From Flavobacterium branchiicola (lineage in GTDB: Bacteria; Bacteroidota; Bacteroidia; Flavobacteriales; Flavobacteriaceae): a DNA stretch of 64,000 nucleotides. Made by a program: the position numbers and the translations under genes. A model generated the notes under the pieces. That model was not told the DNA's origin. It saw nothing but the letters and a program-made list of their open reading frames with translations, and ran no database searches. The stretch covers positions 88,931 through 152,930 of the forward strand of contig NZ_JAGYWA010000003.1 in the NCBI RefSeq assembly GCF_018383905.1. Reading direction: 5' to 3'. Positions 17,939 through 26,941 of the stretch are shown here, in pieces. Every line of letters starts with the position of its first letter. Position 1 is the stretch's first letter.

Positions 17939-18835
17939 ATGGATTTCAGGTTAAAAGTATTCTACACCGTTGCGCTTCGCCTTAATTTTACTAAAGCGGC
18001 GACAGAGTTGTATATTTCGCAGCCAGCCGTTTCAAAACATATTCAGGAGCTTGAGGAAAAGTACAAAACCAAACTTTTTGAACGAAACGGTTCAAAAATC
18101 GCTTTAACAGCTGCCGGGAAAATTCTTTTAAAACACACCAAAAATATACTTGAAATATATCGGGAGATTGATTTTGAAATGAGTTCCTTTATCAGCGAGC
18201 GTCAGGGATCATTGCGACTAGGAGCAAGTACAACCATTTCTCAATATATTATTTCTCCCGTTTTGGCACGTTTTCATCAAAAGCAAAAAGATATAAAAGT
18301 CAATTTGCTAAATGGAAACACAGAACAAATAGAAACCGCTTTAATCAATAAAGAAATTGAAATTGGAATTGTCGAAGGACAATCCAAAAATCAATCTATA
18401 AAATATACCCAGTTCTTAAAAGACGAATTGGTTTTAGTCTGCAGCAGCAAAAATCCTATTGCAAAACAGAATGAAATTTCAGTAAACGATTTAAAATCAA
18501 TGAAATTCATAACCCGTGAACGCGGATCAGGCACACTTGAAGTTATAGAATATGCGTTGAAAAATATCAACCTGAACTTCTCAGATTTACAGATCGAAAT
18601 GCAATTGGGTAGTACAGAAAGTATAAAATCGTATTTATTAAATTCAGATTGTTTTGCTTTTATGTCCATCCATGCAGTGAGTAAAGAACTAAAAAATAAC
18701 GAATTAATGGTTTTGGACATTGCCAATTTATCTATCGAACGATATTTTTATGTTATTACCTTAATGGGGAAATCCGACGCATTATCAGAGATGTTTATTC
18801 AGAATATGTCAGATTACTATAACATGAAGTTATAG
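17939..18835 (+). CDS. LysR-family transcriptional regulator
   Basis: A 298-residue regulator. ATG at 17939 is preferred over a TTG two codons upstream. The N-terminal winged helix-turn-helix (residues 1-60) shows N-F-T-K-A-A-T-E-L-Y-I-S-Q-P-A-V-S-K-H-I; residues about 90-295 form the effector-binding domain (L-R-L-G-A-S-T-T-I-S-Q-Y). It directly precedes, on the same strand, a YeiH-family transporter gene, a pairing common in bacteria, so it likely controls that gene in response to a small (possibly sulfur-containing) ligand. Confidence 0.92.
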   Translation: MDFRLKVFYTVALRLNFTKAATELYISQPAVSKHIQELEEKYKTKLFERNGSKIALTAAGKILLKHTKNILEIYREIDFEMSSFISERQGSLRLGASTTISQYIISPVLARFHQKQKDIKVNLLNGNTEQIETALINKEIEIGIVEGQSKNQSIKYTQFLKDELVLVCSSKNPIAKQNEISVNDLKSMKFITRERGSGTLEVIEYALKNINLNFSDLQIEMQLGSTESIKSYLLNSDCFAFMSIHAVSKELKNNELMVLDIANLSIERYFYVITLMGKSDALSEMFIQNMSDYYNMKL

Positions 18836-18852
18836 CCGATTGCATTTTACGA

Positions 18853-18884
18853 TTGGCGGTTTCAAATTAAAGGGGCGAACTTTG
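18853..18884 (+). promoter_or_regulatory. Candidate promoter of the YeiH-type gene
   Basis: TTG at 18853-18855, 21 nt, then GAACTTTG at 18877-18884. The -7 box differs from TAnnTTTG only at its first base. The predicted start would give a leader of about 20 nt before the TTG start codon. Confidence 0.4.
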
Positions 18885-18910
18885 CAGAAGAAATATCAAA
18901 TATCTTTATT

Positions 18911-19882
18911 TTGAAAACAACAAATCACACATCGTCACAATTAGTACAAGTTAATCATTATTTACAACTGGCTATTTTTGCCGGTATCATCATACTTTGC
19001 CTTTTTTCTATAATATCCCCACCAATTGCCTTATTATTTGGTGTTATAATGGTTAATGTCTTCGGAAATCCATTTGTAGAATTCAACGGTAAAGCAATTT
19101 CTTTTTTATTGCAATTCTCTGTAGTAGGTTTAGGATTTGGAATGAACGTTGCTAGCGCAGTCTCAGTAGGAAAAGAAGGTTTTCTCTTAACCGTATTCTC
19201 CATTTTTAGTACTTTAATTTTTGGTTTACTATTAGGAAAATGGTTAAAAACAGAAAGAAAAACATCACATTTAATCTCTTGTGGAACTGCAATTTGCGGA
19301 GGAAGTGCCATTGCAGCAATTGCTCCCGTAATTAAATCAAATGAAAATCAGACCTCTATTGCTTTAGGTGTCATCTTTATATTAAATTCAGTTGCCTTGT
19401 TCGCATTCCCATTTATTGGTCATCAACTTGATTTGTCTCAAAAAGAATTCGGATTATGGTGCGCTATAGCCATTCATGATACAAGTTCTGTTGTAGGTGC
19501 AGCAAATAAATACGGAGTTGAAGCTTTACAAGTTGCCACAACCGTAAAATTAGCGAGAGCATTATGGATTATCCCGATATCACTTTTAGCTGCATTCACT
19601 TTCAAAAGTGAAACTCAGGGTACAAAAGCAAAAATCAAAATTCCATATTTCATCGGATTGTTTGTAGTTGCAATGCTTATTAATTCTTATGTACCAGCTG
19701 TAACTCTATTTTCTGGCAGTATTGTTCACCTGGCAAAAGTTGGATTAACAATTACCTTGTTTTTAATTGGAGCTACGTTAAACATTAGTACTTTAAAAAC
19801 AGTAGGAGTGAAGCCTTTGCTACAAGGTGTTTTTCTATGGATTTTCATAGCTGTAACTTCATTATTTATAATTTGTTTTTAA
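18911..19882 (+). CDS. YeiH/UPF0324-family membrane transporter (putative sulfate exporter)
   Basis: A 323-residue inner-membrane protein with about ten hydrophobic segments. Family marks include V-G-L-G-F-G-M-N at about 77-84, L-I-S-C-G-T-A-I-C-G-G-S-A-I-A-A near 122-137, and A-I-H-D-T-S-S-V-V-G-A-A-N near 187-199. TTG is taken as start because the next in-frame Met (about residue 46) would remove the first membrane segment. Members are annotated as putative sulfate exporters; direct evidence for the substrate is thin. The LysR gene lies just upstream. Confidence 0.85.
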   Translation: MKTTNHTSSQLVQVNHYLQLAIFAGIIILCLFSIISPPIALLFGVIMVNVFGNPFVEFNGKAISFLLQFSVVGLGFGMNVASAVSVGKEGFLLTVFSIFSTLIFGLLLGKWLKTERKTSHLISCGTAICGGSAIAAIAPVIKSNENQTSIALGVIFILNSVALFAFPFIGHQLDLSQKEFGLWCAIAIHDTSSVVGAANKYGVEALQVATTVKLARALWIIPISLLAAFTFKSETQGTKAKIKIPYFIGLFVVAMLINSYVPAVTLFSGSIVHLAKVGLTITLFLIGATLNISTLKTVGVKPLLQGVFLWIFIAVTSLFIICF

Positions 19883-20020
19883 TAGGTCACAATTGTCATT
19901 GCTGTATATTTTTAACGCTATTTCGGTATAAAATTTATTTTAGTCAGTTTTAAATGCAATATTCGTATTGTTATTTGACAAAATAGAATCGGTTTTATCT
20001 TACTTAAAAGTAAACATTTG

Positions 20021-20056
20021 TAACGAAGATTCTTTATAACCTTAGAATCTTCGTTA
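20021..20056 (+). promoter_or_regulatory. 13-bp inverted repeat in the GH5 leader
   Basis: TAACGAAGATTCT and its exact complement AGAATCTTCGTTA are separated by 10 nt and end 19 nt before the GH5 ATG. No T run follows, so it could be an operator, an mRNA hairpin near the start codon, or a leftover terminator of the YeiH-type gene. Confidence 0.6.
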
Positions 20057-20075
20057 ACTCTAAAAAACTTTACTT

Positions 20076-21080
20076 ATGAAAAAACCAAAATTTTTGAAAA
20101 CAGCAAACCTTCTGTTTTTAATTTTAAGCACTTCATTACTTGCGAGTTGTGATCAAAGCGAAACAAATGAACCCGTTTCTGTGAATCAGACTGCATCAAC
20201 AGAAACAACGGTATTAGAAACAATTCCAGAAGCAACAGCCAAAACAAGTTCTACATTTGGAGATATTGGAAACGGCGTAAATTTGCAGCCTTCTTATTAC
20301 AACGGTGGGAATTGTGATTTAGGCTGGAATTTAATGAAACAAAATACCAAAATTCAAACCGTTAGAATAGAAGTAGAGCCTGGACAAGAAACAAATGCCA
20401 AAAGATGGATTTCTGAAGCGAAAGCAAACGGGTATACGGTTATTGTGACCTATCATAAATCGAGCGTATTGGGCTCTGACAGTACCGCAGAATTAAATGC
20501 TGCAGCAACCTGGTGGAAAAACAACTACAGTTATTTAGGCGGAAATTTTATTATAAACCTAACCAACGAATGGGGAAGTCATACTATTACACCAGCCGCA
20601 TTTGCATCGGCGTATAATACTGCAATTACAGAAGTTAGAAAAGTATACAGCGGTACCATTATTATAGATATTCCGGGCTGGGGACAAGAAACCGCGACTG
20701 CTGCATGCGCTGTAAAAGGCTGTTCTAGCGGACAAACAAAAATTAATGATACCAAAATTATTCTTTCGGCACATATTTATCCAGGCGCATACAATCAAGG
20801 GAAAGGAAGATATATGAATACTTCCGATATCGACGATTTGGCTTCAGCAGGAAGACCTTGCATGATTGGCGAGTTTGGTAACAGCGGCGGTTCTGGTGCA
20901 GACTGGTCCGGAATTGTAGATTATGCAAAGAGTAAAGGCTGGACAATTTTAGGCTGGGTTTGGAATGGCGACGGTGGCTCTATGAACATGATCACACCAC
21001 AATTTCAGCCTTTTACAAGCGGAAGCCCGAAAACCTATAGTAAATCTTCTTATTTTAATATTGTTTATAATAAATTGTAA
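20076..21080 (+). CDS. GH5-like glycoside hydrolase lipoprotein (cellulase/mannanase type)
   Basis: A 334-residue lipoprotein. The signal peptide ends L-L-A-S-C (Cys25), followed by a Thr/Ser/Glu-rich linker up to about residue 62, then a (beta/alpha)8-type catalytic domain. Glu165 in N-L-T-N-E-W-G is the likely acid/base and Glu266 in M-I-G-E-F-G the likely nucleophile, as in clan A family 5. The H-I-Y-P-G segment before it fits the usual conserved His. It would cut beta-1,4-glucan or mannan at the cell surface. It is not next to the SusCD locus and appears monocistronic; substrate is inference. Confidence 0.85.
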   Translation: MKKPKFLKTANLLFLILSTSLLASCDQSETNEPVSVNQTASTETTVLETIPEATAKTSSTFGDIGNGVNLQPSYYNGGNCDLGWNLMKQNTKIQTVRIEVEPGQETNAKRWISEAKANGYTVIVTYHKSSVLGSDSTAELNAAATWWKNNYSYLGGNFIINLTNEWGSHTITPAAFASAYNTAITEVRKVYSGTIIIDIPGWGQETATAACAVKGCSSGQTKINDTKIILSAHIYPGAYNQGKGRYMNTSDIDDLASAGRPCMIGEFGNSGGSGADWSGIVDYAKSKGWTILGWVWNGDGGSMNMITPQFQPFTSGSPKTYSKSSYFNIVYNKL

Positions 21081-21660
21081 ATAAAGCTCTTATAGTAAAA
21101 TAAATTGCTCCAAATAGTTGTTTTCTATTGCCCCTGGTTTCAACCAGGGGATTTTAGAAATTGTCCACAGGATAGGCTTTAGCCAAATCTGTATAAAGTG
21201 GAGCTATTATTTAGTTTGTCTCTTTCTTATTGTCTTCTTTGCAATAATTATAAAAACCCGTTGGGTGTAATTATTTTCAACACATAGGAACATAGTATTT
21301 TGCAGCTTTAAAAAAGGCGTTTCACTAATTTAAATGCACATAGTTCATCTATGTGTGGAAATTTATTTATTTTAACCCATTGGGTGAAATTATATTTAAA
21401 AATGCTCCTTTGAATAAAATAGCACGCGGATAAAACGGATTTACTTCGTAAAAAAGCTGACAAAAACGGATTTTTTTTAAATTCTTTATGCAAATCCGTT
21501 TTTATCTGCGTTTTCGTGATAACGAATCTGTCTAATCCGCGTCAAAATTTATACTATTTTAATTTCACCCAACGGGTTATATGAACCTCCATGTAAAGAT
21601 GGGGGCAACTAATTTTTATAAACAGATAAGGATGTATAATTTCACTCGAAAGATTAAATA
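21081..21660. repeat. Gene-free repeat-rich interval
   Basis: No gene is seen. It holds several inverted repeats. CCCCTGGTT-TC-AACCAGGGG lies at 21131-21150 and CACATAG-N5-CTATGTG at 21337-21355. AACCCGTTGGGTG at 21255-21267 has a variant AACCCATTGGGTG at 21374-21386 and an exact complement CACCCAACGGGTT at 21566-21578. GCACGCGGATAAAACGGATTT (from 21422) is roughly complemented by the stretch 21491-21515. Together they can fold into nested hairpins about 320 nt across. It resembles clustered small dispersed repeats between the converging GH5 gene and the minus-strand unknown gene. Confidence 0.65.
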
Positions 21661-21664
21661 AAAG

Positions 21665-21707
21665 AAAGCCAAAGATTTCAGGTATATCACTTGAGATCTT
21701 TGGCTTT
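21665..21707 (-). terminator. Terminator of the minus-strand secreted protein gene
   Basis: A 12-bp perfect stem (AAAGCCAAAGAT / ATCTTTGGCTTT) with a 19-nt loop. On the minus strand it is followed by a T-rich tract, and it lies 26 nt past the stop of the minus-strand gene. It may work in both directions. Confidence 0.7.
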
Positions 21708-21732
21708 TAAATTTTAGAAAATTTTTTAAAAT

Positions 21733-22689
21733 CTATTTTATATTAGAAAATTTTACAATTGGTTTATTGGTCATTTTATAAAACTTTCCTTTAAATGAAA
21801 AATGTCTTTCAATCACAAAATTAAATTGTTTTTTAGTTTTTCCCATTGTTGCCAGTTCTTCCGGCAGATCAACCTCAAAATCATCTTCTGTGCCTTTGGC
21901 TTTTTTGTACGAACCGGTCGTTGTAATAATAAAATCCCTGAAAAACTTTTTATTATTGTCTGTAACTACTTTAAATGTACTTGACCAATCTGAACTACTA
22001 CTGTTTGTGAGGGAGTAATCACTAACTTCCATCAAAGACTGATATTTCCCGTCAAATCCTGCAATTAGATAAAAATAGCCATTATACGGAGCACCTGCAC
22101 CGCCATTAGCATGAACAAGAGATAATGCATATTGATCTTCCCCAATCTCAACAAGTTTTGGTGTCGGACATTGTGCAAAAGATCCAAATGCTGCTACAGC
22201 AGGCTGAAAGGATCTCATCTCCCAAACATTTCCATTTTTCGCAAATTTAGCAATACCCAATAATCCACCGGAGAAACGACCTGTCTGCAAACCATCTTCA
22301 TCATAAGCGGAATGATTAAAGGTGAGAATCCTAAACTGATTTCCTTTAGAATCAGAATAGTCAATACTGGAAAGAATTCGTGTAGCAACGCCACGCTCAT
22401 ATGGAAATAACTGATCACCTTCAACTTCATTAACATCAGCAAAAGGAGCAGGTTTACAGTTTTTACAATTCCAGCTTACAAACGTATTTTTATCAGCAAG
22501 ATTGTATAATTTTCCCGGAAACAATTTTTGCATCACCTTAATATTATTAAGAGGATCTGCTATTTTTAGTGTTCTTTTAGTATTAAGAATTGTGTCGCTT
22601 ACATTTTTCAACAGCACATCCGGTTGTTCCTGAGCAGGACTAAAAGTAGTAAAAAGAACAAATAACAGATAAAAGTAATTAAGGCGCAT
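21733..22689 (-). CDS. Secreted protein of unknown function
   Basis: A 318-residue protein. The start at 22689 is chosen because it opens a clear signal peptide (M-R-L-N-Y-F-Y-L-L-F-V-L-F, cleavage about residue 19); an ATG ten codons upstream would add a charged extension. The body is rich in aromatic and Gly residues (G-G-A-G-A-P-Y-N-G-Y-F-Y-L-I-A-G) and holds a W-N-C-K-N-C-K motif near residue 70 that might bind metal or form a disulfide. No family recognised. It is monocistronic and converges on the GH5 gene. Confidence 0.75.
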   Translation of the reverse strand: MRLNYFYLLFVLFTTFSPAQEQPDVLLKNVSDTILNTKRTLKIADPLNNIKVMQKLFPGKLYNLADKNTFVSWNCKNCKPAPFADVNEVEGDQLFPYERGVATRILSSIDYSDSKGNQFRILTFNHSAYDEDGLQTGRFSGGLLGIAKFAKNGNVWEMRSFQPAVAAFGSFAQCPTPKLVEIGEDQYALSLVHANGGAGAPYNGYFYLIAGFDGKYQSLMEVSDYSLTNSSSSDWSSTFKVVTDNNKKFFRDFIITTTGSYKKAKGTEDDFEVDLPEELATMGKTKKQFNFVIERHFSFKGKFYKMTNKPIVKFSNIK

Positions 22690-22870
22690 AAATATTTTTT
22701 TATATAAAAAGTAGTACAAAAATAGGCAATTACCCTGAAGTTCAATTTAAAAAGACTGCAATTTTTAAGCTCTAAAATTTAAAAAACAAAAATTTGAGCA
22801 ATCTTAAATGGTTCTCTTTTGAATTATCTATAAAATAAGGTAATTTTACCCCCTCAAATAAAAAAAACAA

Positions 22871-23869
22871 ATGAAGAACTTTAAAATGAAACCAAAATTA
22901 ATTGCCCTTTTTGCTTTAATTATTGGTTTTTTCACCTTGTCATGGGGAATTGTAGGCCATGAAAGAATTAACAAAGCTGCTGTGATGGCATTACCCAAAT
23001 CGGTTCAGGTTTTCTTTTACAATCACATCGACTTTATTACACAGGAAGCTTCTGTTCCGGATATTCGTAAATATGCTTTAAATTATAAAGACGAAAATCC
23101 AAGACATTATTTTGATATGGAAAACTTTGGTCCTGTAGAAAGTATTCCGCAAACTATGGAAGCAGCAAAGGAAAAGTATGATGCTAAGTTTTTGAACGAT
23201 AATGGAATTTTACCTTGGTACATCGAAGATATGATGGTAAAATTAACTAAAGCTTTTAAAGAGAAAAACAGAGCCGAAATTTTGTTTCTTGCAGCAGATT
23301 TAGGACACTATATTGGTGATGCACACATGCCATTGCATACCTCTGCAAATCATGACGGACAATTGAGCGATCAAAAAGGAATTCATTCGCTTTGGGAAAG
23401 CAGATTACCTGAATTATTTGCTAAAAACTATAAATTAAACGTTCCGCAGGCTGCTTATTATCCAGATGTTCATAAAGCAACATGGGATATGATCAATGAT
23501 ACACACAGTTTGGTTCAGCCGTTGCTTGATATCGATAAGAAATTAAGAACTTCAACCCCTGAAAACAAAGTTTTTGAAATGGATGCTGATGGAAAAGTTT
23601 TAAAAACAAAATACAATACAGCTAAATTCTCTGATGATTATTCTGCAAAATTGCACAAAGATTTAAACGGAATGGTTGAAAGTCAAATGAGAAAAGCCAT
23701 TACTGCAACTGCTAGTTTTTGGTATACTGCATGGGTAAATGCAGGAAAACCAGATTTAAGCGACTTAGATGCTCCAGTAGTTACACAAAGAAACTTTCCT
23801 GCCTTGCAAGAAGATTTAAAACTGTACCAAAAAGGAGATTTATTCGGAATGAAAAATCAAAACGACTAA
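22871..23869 (+). CDS. Zinc-dependent phospholipase C / S1-P1 nuclease-like protein
   Basis: A 332-residue exported protein. Signal cleavage would leave an N-terminal W-G (residues about 25-26), and mature Trp1 is a zinc ligand in this superfamily. Other ligand motifs are G-H-E-R-I-N, H-Y-F-D-M, and D-L-G-H-Y-I-G-D-A-H-M-P-L-H-T, which carries the HxxxD-type cluster. The middle and end are alpha-helical. It is likely a secreted phosphodiesterase acting on phospholipid or nucleic acid; the sequence alone does not decide which. A second in-frame ATG lies five codons in. Confidence 0.82.
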   Translation: MKNFKMKPKLIALFALIIGFFTLSWGIVGHERINKAAVMALPKSVQVFFYNHIDFITQEASVPDIRKYALNYKDENPRHYFDMENFGPVESIPQTMEAAKEKYDAKFLNDNGILPWYIEDMMVKLTKAFKEKNRAEILFLAADLGHYIGDAHMPLHTSANHDGQLSDQKGIHSLWESRLPELFAKNYKLNVPQAAYYPDVHKATWDMINDTHSLVQPLLDIDKKLRTSTPENKVFEMDADGKVLKTKYNTAKFSDDYSAKLHKDLNGMVESQMRKAITATASFWYTAWVNAGKPDLSDLDAPVVTQRNFPALQEDLKLYQKGDLFGMKNQND

Positions 23870-23906
23870 ATTTAGTTTTAGAATTTCTAAATAAATCTAA
23901 ATACAG

Positions 23907-23942
23907 AAAAGCCTCAAATTGCAAAATTTGAGGCTTTTTTTA
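23907..23942 (+). terminator. Intrinsic terminator
   Basis: AAAAGCCTCAAATT, a 3-nt loop, then a matching arm ending in GAGGCTTTTTTT. It lies 37 nt after the phospholipase-like gene and may also serve the converging LTA-synthase-like gene. Confidence 0.85.
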
Positions 23943-23979
23943 TGTTGTTATTCCTATATTCAGGCTATGAACTTGAAAT

Positions 23980-26070
23980 TTACTTTTGATACTTTTTTTC
24001 CTTCAACATATAAGATGCCGATTGATAATAAGAAACTGCATCATTAATCAAATCAGTTCGTATTTCTTTTAATGGCGTTTCTTCATAATTAAGCTGAAAT
24101 TCCGGAGCAACTCCTGGTTTTGGTTTCAACTTCAAAGCAAATTGTTTTACTTGTTGTTTTGGTGATAAAATAGTTAACACATTGTCTTTTATCAGTCCTA
24201 AATCCTGATAGGTTGCAATAAGTGCTCTTGGTTTATAATCCGGTTTAAAAACATCCTGCCCAAAAAATTTACTTTCATAATTAAAATGCAATAAACCAAA
24301 TAGCGTAGGCATTAAATCAATTTGCGACATCAATTGTGTGTATTGCGCAGGTTTCCCGTTTGGCGTATAAATAAAAGCAGGAATTCTATATTTGTCTAAC
24401 GGAAGTTGTGTTTTTCCGGCACTTGACGCACAGTGATCTGCAACAATTACAAAAACAGTATTCTTAAACCAAGGCTGTTTACTCGCCATTGCAAAGAATT
24501 TTTTCAAAGCATAATCGGTATATTTCACACCGCCATCACGGGATTTGATATCTCCGGGAATATCAATTTTATTATTTGGGTAAGTAAAAGGTCGGTGGTT
24601 GCTCACCGTCATGATATGATTAAAGAAAGGTTTATTCTCTTTAGATTCAGCATTCATAACCTTTATTGCTTTGTTGTACATATCTTCATCGCAAACGCCC
24701 CAAACATTAGAAAATGTGATTTCTTCCGGAGAAAAGCTCGATTTATCTACAATTTTATAACCGTTTCCGGAATAAAAATCCTGCATATTATCAAAAAAAG
24801 CATCTCCGCCATACATAAAGTTTACATTGTATCCTTTCTCTTTAAATACAGTTCCTGTAGAGAATTTGTTTTTATTGTCTTCTCTTTTTACAACACTTTC
24901 TCCCGCTGTTGGTGGCAGACATAATGTAACAGCTTCAAGTCCGCGAACAGTTCTGTTTCCTGCCGCATATAAGTTGGTAAACTGCAAACTTTTTTGCGCC
25001 AGACTATCCAGAAAAGGCGTAATACTTTGCTCATTTCCGTAAGCCTTCATAAAATCGGCGCTGTAACTTTCAATCGTGATTAAAACAACATTTTTTCTGT
25101 TTTCAGCTGAATCTCCAGTTATTTTACGACTTGTATTTTCTCCCGAAATTCCAGGAAATTGCTTTTTTAAAATTGCAAAAGCCTCCTGATTCGGTAACGT
25201 TTTATAAAATTTGAAATAATCTAATTTGTTGTTTTGGAAGGCCAGATAGAATTTATAGATTCCGTTTGCTTGTAATTCGTTAACAAAAACATTTTTAGAA
25301 TTCTCTGTTTTAGCTAAAGATGGAATTGCAACTAAAGAAATTAAAAACAGCACGATATAGACACCAGAAATTTTGATTTTTTCCTTAAAATCCGGAATAT
25401 CATTTAAGTAGTTTTTAGATCTTTTCAGAATAAAATACGTCACAATTGCAGTAACAATAAAAAGAGCAGAAAATATAGGCACAACAGGGTAAGACTGCAT
25501 GATATTGCCTATAACTTCATTGGTATAAATTAAATAGTTTACCGCAATAAAGTTGTATTTTACCCCAAATTCATTCCAAAAAAAGTACTCGCTCAAACCA
25601 TTCTGAAGTATTAATAATACATACAGAAAAATAACAAAAGCAAACAACCAGAATCTAATCTTGTCTCTTAGTTTAGGAAGAAAAAGTAACAAAGAAAAAA
25701 GAAGCGTTTTAATGCCTATAAATATAAGTACAATTCGAGGTAATGCTCCGCCGTATTCATCAAAAATACTTTTTCCTGATGCTACATAAAGAAATAAAGC
25801 CGCAAAAACGCCTAATATAATATATCCGTAAGGCTTATAATATTTCGAATTAGAAATAAAAATAAGATACAACCAGAGAAAACTACTGGCAACAACAAAA
25901 ACAAAGAAATCTGAAAGAAGACCTAAACTAAAGATTTTCAGACTCTCAAGAATACTAAACGATGTTTGTGTTATAGGGTGAAAGAACAGAACAATTCGCA
26001 GTAAAAAACTAATCGCAAAGTAAAATAATGCAAGATTGTAAAATGGTGACAATTTTTTATAAAAAGCCAT
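23980..26070 (-). CDS. LTA-synthase-family membrane sulfatase / phosphoglycerol transferase
   Basis: A 696-residue protein with five transmembrane helices in the first 250 residues and a large extracytoplasmic alkaline-phosphatase-like domain from about 330. Metal and nucleophile motifs are visible: L-I-T-I-E-S-Y-S-A with the Glu ligand, G-N-R-T-V-R-G-L-E with the nucleophile Thr, and V-I-V-A-D-H with Asp and His. Gram-negative relatives move phosphoglycerol or phosphoethanolamine groups onto periplasmic glycans or lipids. Here the acceptor is unknown. It is divergent from the two-component pair, 205 nt apart, suggesting possible control by that system. Confidence 0.85.
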   Translation of the reverse strand: MAFYKKLSPFYNLALFYFAISFLLRIVLFFHPITQTSFSILESLKIFSLGLLSDFFVFVVASSFLWLYLIFISNSKYYKPYGYIILGVFAALFLYVASGKSIFDEYGGALPRIVLIFIGIKTLLFSLLLFLPKLRDKIRFWLFAFVIFLYVLLILQNGLSEYFFWNEFGVKYNFIAVNYLIYTNEVIGNIMQSYPVVPIFSALFIVTAIVTYFILKRSKNYLNDIPDFKEKIKISGVYIVLFLISLVAIPSLAKTENSKNVFVNELQANGIYKFYLAFQNNKLDYFKFYKTLPNQEAFAILKKQFPGISGENTSRKITGDSAENRKNVVLITIESYSADFMKAYGNEQSITPFLDSLAQKSLQFTNLYAAGNRTVRGLEAVTLCLPPTAGESVVKREDNKNKFSTGTVFKEKGYNVNFMYGGDAFFDNMQDFYSGNGYKIVDKSSFSPEEITFSNVWGVCDEDMYNKAIKVMNAESKENKPFFNHIMTVSNHRPFTYPNNKIDIPGDIKSRDGGVKYTDYALKKFFAMASKQPWFKNTVFVIVADHCASSAGKTQLPLDKYRIPAFIYTPNGKPAQYTQLMSQIDLMPTLFGLLHFNYESKFFGQDVFKPDYKPRALIATYQDLGLIKDNVLTILSPKQQVKQFALKLKPKPGVAPEFQLNYEETPLKEIRTDLINDAVSYYQSASYMLKEKKYQK

Positions 26071-26222
26071 GGTATTTATTTTTTTACAAAATTAATTCGC
26101 ATTTATTAGCAAGAGATGAAGTTATGCTTTTACCTTGCTTAGTGTTAACTTAAAGTTTACTTAAGATGATTAAATTGGTTTATTCTAGAGGTTTAAAGCA
26201 ATTTCTAAACCTGAAAATTTTC

Positions 26223-26230
26223 TATCTTTG
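26223..26230 (+). promoter_or_regulatory. Predicted -7 box for the two-component operon
   Basis: TATCTTTG fits TAnnTTTG exactly and lies 46 nt before the response regulator ATG. No -33 TTG at the right spacing. Confidence 0.5.
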
Positions 26231-26275
26231 ACAAACAAAAGTTTTTAAAACAAGTATAAATCAAAAGAAAAATAG

Positions 26276-26941
26276 ATGCATATTTTAATCGTTGAAGATG
26301 AATTGGGTATTGTACAATTTTTGCAGCAGGGATTGCAGGAAGAAGGATATCAGATTACAACAGCAAATGATGGTTCTAAAGGTTTTGAATTAACTCAGAA
26401 TCATAAATTTGATTTAATTTTATTAGACTGGATGTTGCCAAAAATCAATGGTTTAGATCTGTGCAAGGCAATCAGAATCAAAGATCAAACCACGCCAATT
26501 ATTTTTTTAACTGCAAAAGATACCGTTCAGGAAACTATAGAGGGCTTGAAAGCTGGTGCAAATGATTATATAAAAAAGCCTTTTAGTTTTGAAGAATTGG
26601 TTGAAAGAGTCAAAATTCACTTCAGAAATAAAAAAGTAACCGAAAAACTGACTTTAGGAACAATCACCATTGATTTGACGAAACATATTGTTCTTAAAAA
26701 TGAAGAAGAAGTTGCTCTTACGCAAAGAGAATTTGAATTGCTGACGTATTTAATCCAGAATAAAGGGAAAGTCTGCACACGAAATCAGATACTTAAAGAT
26801 GTTTGGGAAATTAATTTTGAATATGACACCGGTGTAATAGACGTATTCATGAATGCCATCAGAAAAAAACTCAATTTGAAAATTGAAGAAGATTACATCA
26901 AAACAATCCGCGGTATCGGTTATATCGCCAACGACCTATAA
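26276..26941 (+). CDS. OmpR-family response regulator
   Basis: A 221-residue regulator. The receiver domain (1-115) has the acidic pair in V-E-D-E (7-9), phosphoacceptor Asp51 in L-I-L-L-D-W-M-L-P, Thr in F-L-T-A-K-D and Lys in I-K-K-P-F. Residues about 125-218 form the winged-helix DNA-binding domain (L-T-Q-R-E-F-E-L-L ... R-G-I-G-Y). The stop touches the ATG of the kinase gene, so the pair is translationally coupled. Confidence 0.95.
   Translation: MHILIVEDELGIVQFLQQGLQEEGYQITTANDGSKGFELTQNHKFDLILLDWMLPKINGLDLCKAIRIKDQTTPIIFLTAKDTVQETIEGLKAGANDYIKKPFSFEELVERVKIHFRNKKVTEKLTLGTITIDLTKHIVLKNEEEVALTQREFELLTYLIQNKGKVCTRNQILKDVWEINFEYDTGVIDVFMNAIRKKLNLKIEEDYIKTIRGIGYIANDL

Noticed and set aside
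21081..21660. tRNA or known small RNA in the gap
   Set aside because: No cloverleaf, CCA end or recognisable conserved RNA core could be found by eye; the hairpins look like repeats.
24433..24924. 163-codon plus-strand frame inside the LTA-synthase-like gene
   Set aside because: It is antisense to a clear, motif-bearing coding region and its translation is Cys/Phe/Ile-rich without any domain.
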